From Pseudomonadota bacterium (GTDB lineage: Bacteria; Desulfobacterota; WTBG01; CAIYCZ01), in NCBI GenBank assembly GCA_026388865.1, contig JAPLIX010000439.1, positions 1 through 15,186 on the forward strand: a stretch of DNA of 15,186 nt. Reading direction: 5' to 3'. The notes under the pieces are model-generated. The model worked only from the letters and a program-made list of their open reading frames with translations, was not told the DNA's origin and did not search any database. The translations under genes and the position numbers were made by a program. Numbering within the stretch: the stretch's first letter is position 1; each line of letters begins with the position of its first letter. Below are positions 1 to 7,452 of the stretch, piece after piece.

Positions 1-93
1 CCCACGACACCCTTGCCTTTGGCTAATGATTCCTACTGCCAAGTTCATAGCGGACTTACACCGCCAAGTTATCGCCCATGCCGGGCACACTAA
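1..93 (+). CDS. C-terminal tail of an unidentified plus-strand ORF (partial)
   Basis: The frame starting at base 1 stays open for 30 codons and ends in TAA at 91-93; the translation ends ...SGLTPPSYRPCRAH. I do not recognise the protein, and 30 codons is too short to exclude chance. In favour of a real gene, the hairpin at 93-131 begins at the stop codon and has a T-run on the plus strand, as expected for a gene that ends here and converges on pilY1. The stretch also contains an 8-base direct repeat, GCCAAGTT, at 38-45 and 63-70, so it could instead be the edge of a repeat or mobile element. Confidence 0.25.
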   Translation, partial: PTTPLPLANDSYCQVHSGLTPPSYRPCRAH

Positions 94-131
94 AAAAGGC
101 AGGAGTTTAATAATGTGACTCCTGCCTTTTT
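93..131. terminator. Bidirectional Rho-independent terminator
   Basis: The arms 93-106 and 118-131 are perfectly complementary over 14 bp (core GGCAGGAGT / ACTCCTGCC) around an 11-base loop. An A-run on the left becomes a U-tract for minus-strand transcripts, and a T-run on the right serves plus-strand transcripts. It lies about 78 bases past the pilY1 stop of cluster A and at the end of the possible plus-strand ORF, so it probably ends both transcripts. Confidence 0.85.
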
Positions 132-208
132 ATATACCTGTAACCCACACATCTTTTGACAGTATGAAGGACTCTGCAGCCAGGTCGGAATTCCATGATA
201 TGCAGGGA
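132..208. other. Short 3' untranslated gap of cluster A
   Basis: These 77 bases between the terminator and the pilY1 stop codon show no gene, repeat or second hairpin that I can support. They are most simply the 3' untranslated region of the cluster A transcript. Confidence 0.5.
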
Positions 209-3200
209 CTATTTTCCTTCTTTCCAATACTGCGTACCGCTTTTTACGGCAAGCGCCGGCGTCACATCAATCTGCACTATTTGCCCGGTGCTTAATTGAC
301 TGATGACCGTTCCGGTCTGACCTTCCTTCTTGCCCAGATGAATGGCTGAACTCGATGCAAGGCCGGCACCCATATCCTGAGTAAACTTAATTTCTGCCGA
401 GTTATCCAGATTTTTAAAAACCGGTTTTTTGTATGCAGTACCTGTTATATAATAAAGAGCATATAAACGGCTGTTTCCTCCTGACAGGCAGAGATTTGAA
501 TCAGGGGTAAAAGTGGGAAACAGTGCAAGCCCGCCAATGGCAGCAGGTTTATTGACCACGCGCTCGGAAGGGCTGCCGGTGGTTACCGCAAGTTTCCGGT
601 ACCAGCCCTGATAGACCTCAACGCCCTGATTATCTTTTTTCTGCACGCCTTCTTTTATAAAGCTCTCAAAAGTCTTGCCTCTCAGCGCATCAGCGGTGTT
701 TGCGGTGTCAATGGTGCCGTCTGCTTTAACCGCGTAGGGCGAGGCATCAAAGAGATTTGCAATGCTTAGGGTACAGCCGGAAGGATTATAATTATGCAGA
801 CAGGACGGAAGCTGCTCGTCACCCTCAGCTTTGCCCCGCCAGTTATAAAAAGGATCCTTTATGCCGAACAGGTAATTCTGGTTTGCATCGGTCTTGTCCG
901 CTGTTGTTACGTATCTTCCGGTACCAATAAAAATCCATGCATTGTCTTTATTGTCAACGCTCACGGTAAAGGGGGCGGAGAGATATCCCGGCTGCGGCAA
1001 ATCAGAAAAATCTGCCAGCGGCACCCACTTCCAGTTCGCCGGATTATCATCGTATGCTGAAGGATCATAGACACTATTCGCCAGCTGTGGAATCGCAATT
1101 TTGTATGCTTTTGCCTTCCAGGTTGCCGGAGACCCTGCCGTATATGATTCTCCCACATAGATAGCGGCCACGCTGTAATTCATGTTTTTATCAAGCGCGA
1201 CCGGTGAATTCATAACCGCGTTGTTTTCGCTTGTTTCAAGACCGGAGGGAAAGGTCCGCAGCAGGGTGCCGCTCGCCAGATCAGCGATATACACCCGGCC
1301 GGGATTGGTGCTCGTGCCGTCATAATCAGTTGGGCCGGAAGTGACGACAAAAAACCACGCATCATTCACCTTGACAATACAGGGGGTGGTCGTGCTGTAC
1401 CCAAGGCCGCTGAAGCTCTTTTCCCAGAGCAGGGTCGGCAGCTGTGACGGGTCGGTTATGTCAAGAACCACATAGCTTGAGGAAAACGATTTAGCCCCTC
1501 CGGAGAAAGCGGTATCAGTCACGGTAACTGCCTGTCCGCCCATGTTCATGCCGCAGATGAGAAGCGTTCCCCAGCCATTGGGATGGGTTGCATCGGGAGT
1601 AAATATTTTCGCATCAACCACCTTGGGTTTTAGATCCACATAACTTAAATGGCTGTAGCTCGGCAATGCCAGCCACTTCAGGTGCGGCAGCAGGCAATGA
1701 GGAACATAGGCCCACAGTTCCTCTCCGATACCGACGCCAACGGTCGGACCCGGTTCAAATTTCTTTTCCTCTACATTGTATTGCCCGGCACTGAACGCGT
1801 GGATCATGCCGTCATTGGCTCCGACATACACCACGGTCTCGCGGTCCTTATATTTATCATAAAACAGCTTATATGTCTTGTCGTCGTAGAGCAGCCCGTA
1901 TTGCTCCACCGGTTTTGATATGGATACCGGTGTGGAATAAACAATATCACCAAGTACCCAGGAGTGGGTCTCTCCATCTATGGTTATATCCCGCTTGCGC
2001 AGCGTCGGACTTCCCGCATAGAGCGTAGAGTTGTCATCAGCGCCGCGGATGAAATTAACGACATTTGCCACCCGGTTATTCTGCGTGGCGCCCAGCTTGA
2101 TGAAGGCAGTATCACTCGCAACGTCCAGATACGGTTTTAACGCCTCTGCATTGACAGTGGTGAACTCAATAAAATTGTCCGTATAGGTATAAATCCTGCG
2201 ATCTGCGGGTGCTGCCACCCACAGCTTTTTCCCTGCCTCCCAAACCGATTGTATCTTATCTAATGAAATATATTCCGGTGTAGTGTTTTTGTCATAGGGG
2301 TGCATGGTGTCAACCGGATAGCGTTTTACCTTGGTATCTCCGGTATCGGGGTCCTGATAGTATTCGATAATGTTATCTTCTGTGACATTCAGCTTGTAGT
2401 CGTGAACCGTGTCTTCACGAATATTGCCATAGGCGTCCACCCACAGACACTGGAGATATCCGGCCCAGGTGATATCATGGAGGCCGGTTTCGTCCGTGAC
2501 CTTTGGCTTGAAATAGGCCTGTATCAGGGTTCCCTCCCCTTCTCCCTTGGTTGCAAGAACCGATACCGCAGACCCTGAAGCAGCTTTCTTGAGTATTGCG
2601 GAGAAGGACTTATTGAGCTGTTCTTCAAGTCTCAGCGGGTTCTGCACATAAAAATAGTTGTCAGGCACCCCGTCATTATCAGTATCCCATTCCCGGGGAT
2701 CATCGGGGATGCTGTTTTTATTAATATCATCAAACCCGCCCCATTTGGCTGCATACCACAGCGGGTTCTGCAGAATACCTGCTCCTGATGTTGCTCCCGG
2801 AGTAAAGTTCCTTGTGTATATAAGGGGCAGCGCAGTGCCGGGATGCTGAGGCGTATCAAGATAGTAATTAACATCTGACCCCTCGGCAGTATCCATATCC
2901 CTTACTACCAGGTATGTCCCGTCCTCAGTCGTCCCTGATATTATGAATCCCATGTGCTGGATGATGCACCCGGCAGCATATTGTGATGAGTCAACGGTAA
3001 TGGTCACGGTATTGCCCGTCACCTGGTACTGATAATAGGCAATGGCATCCATGTCATAATCTGCTCCCTGCTCTTGGTCTTCAAAATTGATCCTGAAACG
3101 GCCATAATAGGGAGTTATAGCATCAACAAATACCTGCAGGATCTGGTCAGTGGGCTGAAACGCTCCCTGAGCACCATTAATCCCCAGGCAGCCTCCTGCA

Positions 3201-5410
3201 GACTTGGCAAACGGCACCAGAGTGACGGTTTTCCCTCCCACCGGGATTTCAATCTTCGGCAGCGGCGTGGACAGCGCCACGGCATAGGTTGTTACTTTCT
3301 GGTCTCCTTGAACCGGGTTCAAATCTGTTATATGCCCGTAATACGCTGCTGCAGCAGAATAATATCCACCCTGTTTCGTCGGCGCGTCCGGACAGAGCCC
3401 GCGGATATCCCCAAGGTTGACTACGGTCTTGGGCGTGCACGCCCCATTGTAATTTGAACCCTGCTGACCGATAAAGTATGAGCCGGCTACTGCTTCCTCA
3501 GTGCCAATGGTGTCGGCAAGCGATGCTGCATTGAACCCGCTCAAATCACCTGAAAAGGAGTTGAATGCGCTGCCCGGCATCTGATCGGTATCGTAATTCG
3601 GTGATATATCACTCAGTACCAACATGAACGGCTTGGCGCAATAATTGGACCCCGTATAACCGGTTGCACTGTTATCCTTATACGGGTCTTCCCAGGCCGG
3701 CTGCGGCAGGTCCAGCGTGCTGTCGTCTGTTGTGCCTGAATAATTAAAAGCTGAAGTCGGTGTTTTCTTTCCGGCAAAATACCGCAGCGCTTCATACATC
3801 ATCTCCCCGATCGGGTTCCCCCACATCCGGCACTCCCCTTCCTGCAGCGGCCGGCTGGATATCCACCCGCAGTTCTGATTATAGCTATGGTCTCCATAGT
3901 TATAACCAACTATACGCAATTTATTGATGGTGCTGATAATCCCGTTAACCGAGGTAAATTGTCCGGTATTGGAATCAATTTCATTCTTGATTGAGCCGAT
4001 ATTTTTCCGCAGCACCCCGCCGGATAAATTCTTCGTATAGGAGCCGGTGAGGAGGCCAAAATACATCCGGTCACTCTCCCCGTAGCGCTGCAGAATCCCG
4101 GTTGGTTTATACACGCCGGAGGTATATTTCTTGCAGTTGGACTCGGGCATGGAGTCAACCCCGACTTTTACCCTGACCGCATAGTCAGTCATGGTGGAGG
4201 CGGGTACCGTCTTCTGCCAGTACAGATAATAATTATCCTGGCCATCCTTCTCCTGATGGCGGAAGGTAATGTCATGGGCCCCTGCCGTAAGGCTAATACT
4301 CCCCGTGTGGGTCTGACATGAGCATTTACCGTGGGGCCCGTACCAGGAAGCAACTGCCGTCCCGTCAATGATGACCTCAACCGCATCATCACCATCAACG
4401 GCGAAGGTATAGGTGTCGGTTGTGGGTACTACGATCTGACCCTGAAAGATCGTCATATAATAGTCCTGCTGCGAGTTGAACGGGTTGCCCTGCCCATTGA
4501 TGTTTGCAACTGGAGCTGAACCAAACTTTTTTGCATTTACTCCATAGGTTGTCACCAGGGTGTTAAAATCAGAATGATTTGCCGGGAAGCTGGTATATCC
4601 TGTCGTATTATACGTTGTTTGTGTAAGGTTTTGGAAAGCGCTCTGGGGAACAATCTGCCACTGGGTGCCCCCGGCATGCGCACAGTCTGGGCCACTTGAA
4701 CCATCAAGGCATTTTGTGCCCCCGTTTATCCGCTCAATGGAGACCCATTCCCATACCTGGTAGTTGCTGTTATCAAGCACCCGCATTAACGGGGTCCCGT
4801 TATCACTCAGGGTAGTATTGGCAAAAAGATGCCGGGTGCCCTGCGAGGGAAGGCTGAGCGGTGTATAGTCCCTGATGTCATAGCCGTCATTTGCTATGCT
4901 CTGGTATTTTTTTGCCCAGGCATGAGCATCCTGGGGAATGTAGGCCCGCTGCAGAACTGTTTCCGTAGCAGTATCCGTCGACCGGTATCCGCCATATAAC
5001 ACCTTCCGCAGGCAGTCCATGCGGGACATGGTCACGTAGTTTAAAAAATTGCCGCTCCACTTTCCCGTGCATTTCTTATCTGTCGCCGTTCCTGCCGGCT
5101 CAAAACGGCTGTTGGTGCTGCTATAGTCATAGCACTTGTCACAATCAAAATACCCGTAATAGTCAATCGAAGGCTTGTAGCGCGTCTCCATCTCCCCATC
5201 AGCATCAAGGTCTGACATATCATCATAGGCGTTAAAATACAGCCTGTGATCCCGCTCCATTACCAGCATCACCAGCGGCGGCACTTCTCCGTTCAAAAAA
5301 AGAGGAGCCGGCTGATTCGGCTGTGTATCACCGCAAAAGCCGCTCACCCATGACAGGCTGATAAGCATAACAATAACAGTAAAACTTAACGCGACTCTGT
5401 TTTTTTTCAT
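209..5410 (-). CDS. pilY1: PilY1-family type IV pilus tip adhesin with PA14-like module (copy A)
   Basis: Very large secreted PilY1/PilC-family protein, 1733 residues from the start used here. By family knowledge it sits at the pilus tip on the minor pilins and promotes assembly, adhesion and surface sensing. A signal peptide (MKK, hydrophobic core, likely cleavage near residue 24) is followed by an Asp loop D-L-D-A-D-G-E-M-E at 67-75. A vWA-like region follows without a DxSxS MIDAS; the expected site reads M-E-R-D-H-R, and a later strand near 595 reads KPFMLVLSDISP. A PA14-like module spans about 306-400, with D-G-D-D at 339-342, I-D-G-T, W-Y-G and C-S-C. A thrombospondin-3-like Ca loop D-T-D-N-D-G-V-P-D lies at 909-917. 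The C-terminal PilC/PilY1 propeller starts near 1150 and contains VYVGANDGMIHAF. The upstream in-frame ATG at 5422 lacks a good ribosome site; ATG 5410 has GAGGTG and aligns with copy B. No RGD motif is seen. Confidence 0.95.
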   Translation of the reverse strand: MKKNRVALSFTVIVMLISLSWVSGFCGDTQPNQPAPLFLNGEVPPLVMLVMERDHRLYFNAYDDMSDLDADGEMETRYKPSIDYYGYFDCDKCYDYSSTNSRFEPAGTATDKKCTGKWSGNFLNYVTMSRMDCLRKVLYGGYRSTDTATETVLQRAYIPQDAHAWAKKYQSIANDGYDIRDYTPLSLPSQGTRHLFANTTLSDNGTPLMRVLDNSNYQVWEWVSIERINGGTKCLDGSSGPDCAHAGGTQWQIVPQSAFQNLTQTTYNTTGYTSFPANHSDFNTLVTTYGVNAKKFGSAPVANINGQGNPFNSQQDYYMTIFQGQIVVPTTDTYTFAVDGDDAVEVIIDGTAVASWYGPHGKCSCQTHTGSISLTAGAHDITFRHQEKDGQDNYYLYWQKTVPASTMTDYAVRVKVGVDSMPESNCKKYTSGVYKPTGILQRYGESDRMYFGLLTGSYTKNLSGGVLRKNIGSIKNEIDSNTGQFTSVNGIISTINKLRIVGYNYGDHSYNQNCGWISSRPLQEGECRMWGNPIGEMMYEALRYFAGKKTPTSAFNYSGTTDDSTLDLPQPAWEDPYKDNSATGYTGSNYCAKPFMLVLSDISPNYDTDQMPGSAFNSFSGDLSGFNAASLADTIGTEEAVAGSYFIGQQGSNYNGACTPKTVVNLGDIRGLCPDAPTKQGGYYSAAAAYYGHITDLNPVQGDQKVTTYAVALSTPLPKIEIPVGGKTVTLVPFAKSAGGCLGINGAQGAFQPTDQILQVFVDAITPYYGRFRINFEDQEQGADYDMDAIAYYQYQVTGNTVTITVDSSQYAAGCIIQHMGFIISGTTEDGTYLVVRDMDTAEGSDVNYYLDTPQHPGTALPLIYTRNFTPGATSGAGILQNPLWYAAKWGGFDDINKNSIPDDPREWDTDNDGVPDNYFYVQNPLRLEEQLNKSFSAILKKAASGSAVSVLATKGEGEGTLIQAYFKPKVTDETGLHDITWAGYLQCLWVDAYGNIREDTVHDYKLNVTEDNIIEYYQDPDTGDTKVKRYPVDTMHPYDKNTTPEYISLDKIQSVWEAGKKLWVAAPADRRIYTYTDNFIEFTTVNAEALKPYLDVASDTAFIKLGATQNNRVANVVNFIRGADDNSTLYAGSPTLRKRDITIDGETHSWVLGDIVYSTPVSISKPVEQYGLLYDDKTYKLFYDKYKDRETVVYVGANDGMIHAFSAGQYNVEEKKFEPGPTVGVGIGEELWAYVPHCLLPHLKWLALPSYSHLSYVDLKPKVVDAKIFTPDATHPNGWGTLLICGMNMGGQAVTVTDTAFSGGAKSFSSSYVVLDITDPSQLPTLLWEKSFSGLGYSTTTPCIVKVNDAWFFVVTSGPTDYDGTSTNPGRVYIADLASGTLLRTFPSGLETSENNAVMNSPVALDKNMNYSVAAIYVGESYTAGSPATWKAKAYKIAIPQLANSVYDPSAYDDNPANWKWVPLADFSDLPQPGYLSAPFTVSVDNKDNAWIFIGTGRYVTTADKTDANQNYLFGIKDPFYNWRGKAEGDEQLPSCLHNYNPSGCTLSIANLFDASPYAVKADGTIDTANTADALRGKTFESFIKEGVQKKDNQGVEVYQGWYRKLAVTTGSPSERVVNKPAAIGGLALFPTFTPDSNLCLSGGNSRLYALYYITGTAYKKPVFKNLDNSAEIKFTQDMGAGLASSSAIHLGKKEGQTGTVISQLSTGQIVQIDVTPALAVKSGTQYWKEGK

Positions 5411-5414
5411 CTTA

Positions 5415-5420
5415 CACCTC
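5415..5420 (-). promoter_or_regulatory. Ribosome binding site deciding the pilY1 copy A start
   Basis: GAGGTG lies 4 bases before ATG 5410 on the minus strand. An earlier in-frame ATG at 5422 overlaps this site, so translation from it would read through the Shine-Dalgarno sequence. The downstream start gives a clean M-K-K signal peptide and puts copy A in register with copy B through residue 339. Confidence 0.6.
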
Positions 5421-5440
5421 ATGGATTTTTCATGGCGGAA

Positions 5441-6079
5441 TTACTGCGGCACATATCGATAGCCAAGAAATATCTCGGATAGGGGAACATTCGGATTAAG
5501 CGTATTATCTGCCAGGCGCAGATTGCGGGAGGGCAGCGTTCCGATGCAATCCATGTTGTAGATTACCTTGTGTGAGGATACGCCAGCCCCTTCCGCGCCT
5601 GAGCCGAACTCAGACCCGCTCCCTGAAATATGGCGGACCGCCACCTTATCAACATCAACATCAGCGTTAAACTGATTTGTTAATCTTATTGATACATCAG
5701 GGGCTGCTTCAACCGTGTCATTCTGATAATCCTTCTTCCAGGCATCCCCGTGTTCGGGATTCACGTCTTTTTCTTCCATTAAAAATGCACCGTCGTTTAT
5801 TTGTATGTAGCCATTTAAACCAAGGTTTGCAAATTTTTCACCATTTGACCATGTCCCGTAGGCATCCTTTGACAGCATGGCCTCGGCAACTGCTGCAGAA
5901 ACTGCTTCAGCTTGATAAAACGTCTCCTTGTGAACCCGTTCATTACCGGCAATATCCAGTTCCGTGGTGCTGGTTGACATTGCAGCCATACCGATCATGG
6001 TGCAGATCGTTAACATAAAAAGGGCCAATACCAATACAAAGCCTTGTTCATTGTTACCCGATGATATGGTATGTTTCAT
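5441..6079 (-). CDS. pilX: PilX-like minor pilin (copy A)
   Basis: Minor pilin of 212 residues. The leader of 13 residues ends EQG before FVLVLALFMLTICTMIG, a typical class III prepilin site cut by PilD. Position 5 of the mature protein is Leu rather than the usual Glu, as in PilX and its secretion counterpart GspK; such subunits are thought to sit at the extreme tip. The N-terminal block T-T-E-L-D-I-A-G-N-E-R...Y-Q-A-E-A is the PilX_N family signature. ATG 6079 is preceded by GAGGA at 8 bases, whereas the in-frame ATG at 6094 has no ribosome site. It lies between pilV and pilY1 in the same transcript, 30 bases before the pilY1 start used here. The C-terminal half has no recognisable domain beyond the pilin head. 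Confidence 0.88.
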   Translation of the reverse strand: MKHTISSGNNEQGFVLVLALFMLTICTMIGMAAMSTSTTELDIAGNERVHKETFYQAEAVSAAVAEAMLSKDAYGTWSNGEKFANLGLNGYIQINDGAFLMEEKDVNPEHGDAWKKDYQNDTVEAAPDVSIRLTNQFNADVDVDKVAVRHISGSGSEFGSGAEGAGVSSHKVIYNMDCIGTLPSRNLRLADNTLNPNVPLSEIFLGYRYVPQ

Positions 6080-6116
6080 ACAAACATTCCTCATGTTTTT
6101 TAGCGTTAATCCTGCC

Positions 6117-6638
6117 CTATCTGTGCGGCGACACCATAAACCGCAATGCGAGCGGCTTGGACATGGCGCTCTGATTATCTGTCTTCTCCAGACGGGCGAT
6201 TGTTACCGTGGTTTCTATTTCCACCGTGGTAGTGTTCTCAACCGGAGAGTTGGCGGTTATGAGCCATCTGGTGTTACACCCCCGGCCTATTGCATTCGGC
6301 AACTGTGCCGCTGAAAAAGTACCTAACCCCCAGTCGTGAAATTCCTGGATTAAAGTTGCCGTATCCGCAGGCAACTGTCGTTCTGTAGGTTCTCTAGGTA
6401 CGGAACCCAGATTATTGACATCCAGTGCTGCGACCTTGTCATAGGGCTGATTCATAAGCCATTCCATCCAGGCTTCTCCGAGGGCACTTCCTGCCGTATA
6501 TCTTCCGGCTGACATATTACACTGCATGGCTTTGGTCTGCATTGCCGCAACGCCAAGGAGGCCCACCACCAGCACAACTATGGCGATCATCACCTCCATA
6601 ATGGAAAACCCCGTTTCATTGTCTTTCAGCAGCATCAT
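6117..6638 (-). CDS. pilV: PilV-like minor pilin (copy A)
   Basis: Minor pilin of 173 residues and part of the pilus priming complex in the inner membrane and at the tip. The class III leader MMLLKDNETG is followed by FSIMEVMIAIVVLVVGLLGVAAMQ, with Glu at mature position 5, the expected hydrophobic helix and the VGLLGVAAMQ motif typical of PilV. The C-terminal part (ANSPVENTTTVEIETTVTI) resembles the pilin head beta-sheet and matches the reading-frame-restored copy B. The open frame extends to a TTG at 6656 overlapping the pilW stop, but ATG 6638 is preceded by AAGGTGG at 5 bases and is preferred. With this start there is a 10-base gap to the pilW stop, indicating tight coupling in one operon. 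Confidence 0.9.
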   Translation of the reverse strand: MMLLKDNETGFSIMEVMIAIVVLVVGLLGVAAMQTKAMQCNMSAGRYTAGSALGEAWMEWLMNQPYDKVAALDVNNLGSVPREPTERQLPADTATLIQEFHDWGLGTFSAAQLPNAIGRGCNTRWLITANSPVENTTTVEIETTVTIARLEKTDNQSAMSKPLALRFMVSPHR

Positions 6639-6648
6639 ACTATCCACC

Positions 6649-7398
6649 TTATTCAACTCCTATATTACGGCATTTAATCTGGGTTATTAACAGCCGTCGC
6701 TGATACGGGTCATTAAAGGGACCCCATACTTTTTTCCCAACCCCTGTTTCGTGGCCTGGATTTGAAGCGGGGAAATAGGTTGACCTGTCTATATATCCTT
6801 TTATCTGCTCGCCGGTTCTCACCAGCAGGGAAACATCCATGGTGCGTATTTCTGAGGGTCTGGCAGGGTTGGTGGTAATGGTGCCGTCAGCAAGATGATA
6901 TAAGAACTCTATGGCATCCACATTATCAGCCACGGACTCAAGTTCGCTGTTGTCTGGCGCAATACCGGTCTGTCTGCCTAAATGGCAGGGTAAGCTGTTT
7001 CTCAGACCGTCCCTGCCGGAATCATTAATGCCGTTGCTGCCGTCACTGGTTAATGCATAGCGGATGTATTCATTATTTTGAATCACCCCGTCTTCATTCT
7101 CATCATAGGCAAACCTGCATTCCGCAACCCGCGCTATATTATTGCTGTTAAGCGTTGCCTCGGCTTTTTCGCTGGGGTCATACCCTGCCTTTTTTAAATC
7201 CCCCGTCACGAAAAACATTGCTGCCCGGAGATTCTGCTGCATGTCAGCCACCTGCTCCTGGGTAAGATAAGAGTTCTGCTGCTGTTGATAGGTGGCATAC
7301 ATCGCCGCGGAAGCGATACCAAAAATAGCGACGGCAACCATCAGCTCAACCAGGGTAAAACCTGCTTTGTTAAATTTTTTAAAAACTCCTGTTCTCAT
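6649..7398 (-). CDS. pilW: PilW-like minor pilin with EF-hand-type loop (copy A)
   Basis: Minor pilin of 249 residues, the usual PilW size. The leader MRTGVFKKFNKAG precedes FTLVELMVAVAIFGIASAAMYATY, with Glu at mature position 5. Next comes a PilW-type block (LRAAMFFVTGDLKKAGYDP). At residues 99-110 it carries D-E-N-E-D-G-V-I-Q-N-N-E, matching a 12-position EF-hand loop at every liganding position (1, 3, 5, 9 and 12, Gly at 6, Ile at 8), so Ca binding is likely. The C-terminal block (VDAIEFLYHLADGT...MDVSLLVRT...PFND...RRLLIT) is shared with the partial copy in cluster B. The ribosome site AGAGGCGG precedes ATG 7398 at a suitable distance, and the gene lies 54 bases after fimT. Confidence 0.9.
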   Translation of the reverse strand: MRTGVFKKFNKAGFTLVELMVAVAIFGIASAAMYATYQQQQNSYLTQEQVADMQQNLRAAMFFVTGDLKKAGYDPSEKAEATLNSNNIARVAECRFAYDENEDGVIQNNEYIRYALTSDGSNGINDSGRDGLRNSLPCHLGRQTGIAPDNSELESVADNVDAIEFLYHLADGTITTNPARPSEIRTMDVSLLVRTGEQIKGYIDRSTYFPASNPGHETGVGKKVWGPFNDPYQRRLLITQIKCRNIGVE

Positions 7399-7452
7399 AC
7401 GGTATCCGCCTCTTGCTGAATGAGTTGTCAGCCCTTCATGCGCATGGTTATC

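Noticed and set aside
3074..3457. Plus-strand open frame (127 codons) antisense to pilY1 copy A
   Set aside because: Shadow frame; composition is Arg/Ser/Ile rich without protein-like pattern, and the opposite strand is conserved coding sequence.
209..5410. RGD integrin-binding motif as in P. aeruginosa PilY1
   Set aside because: No Arg-Gly-Asp is present in either copy; the nearest strings are R-G-A-D and R-G-V-N.
5400..5410. Lipoprotein signal in PilY1 copy A (S-G-F-C)
   Set aside because: Phe just before the Cys does not fit a lipobox; an ordinary signal peptidase I site is more likely.
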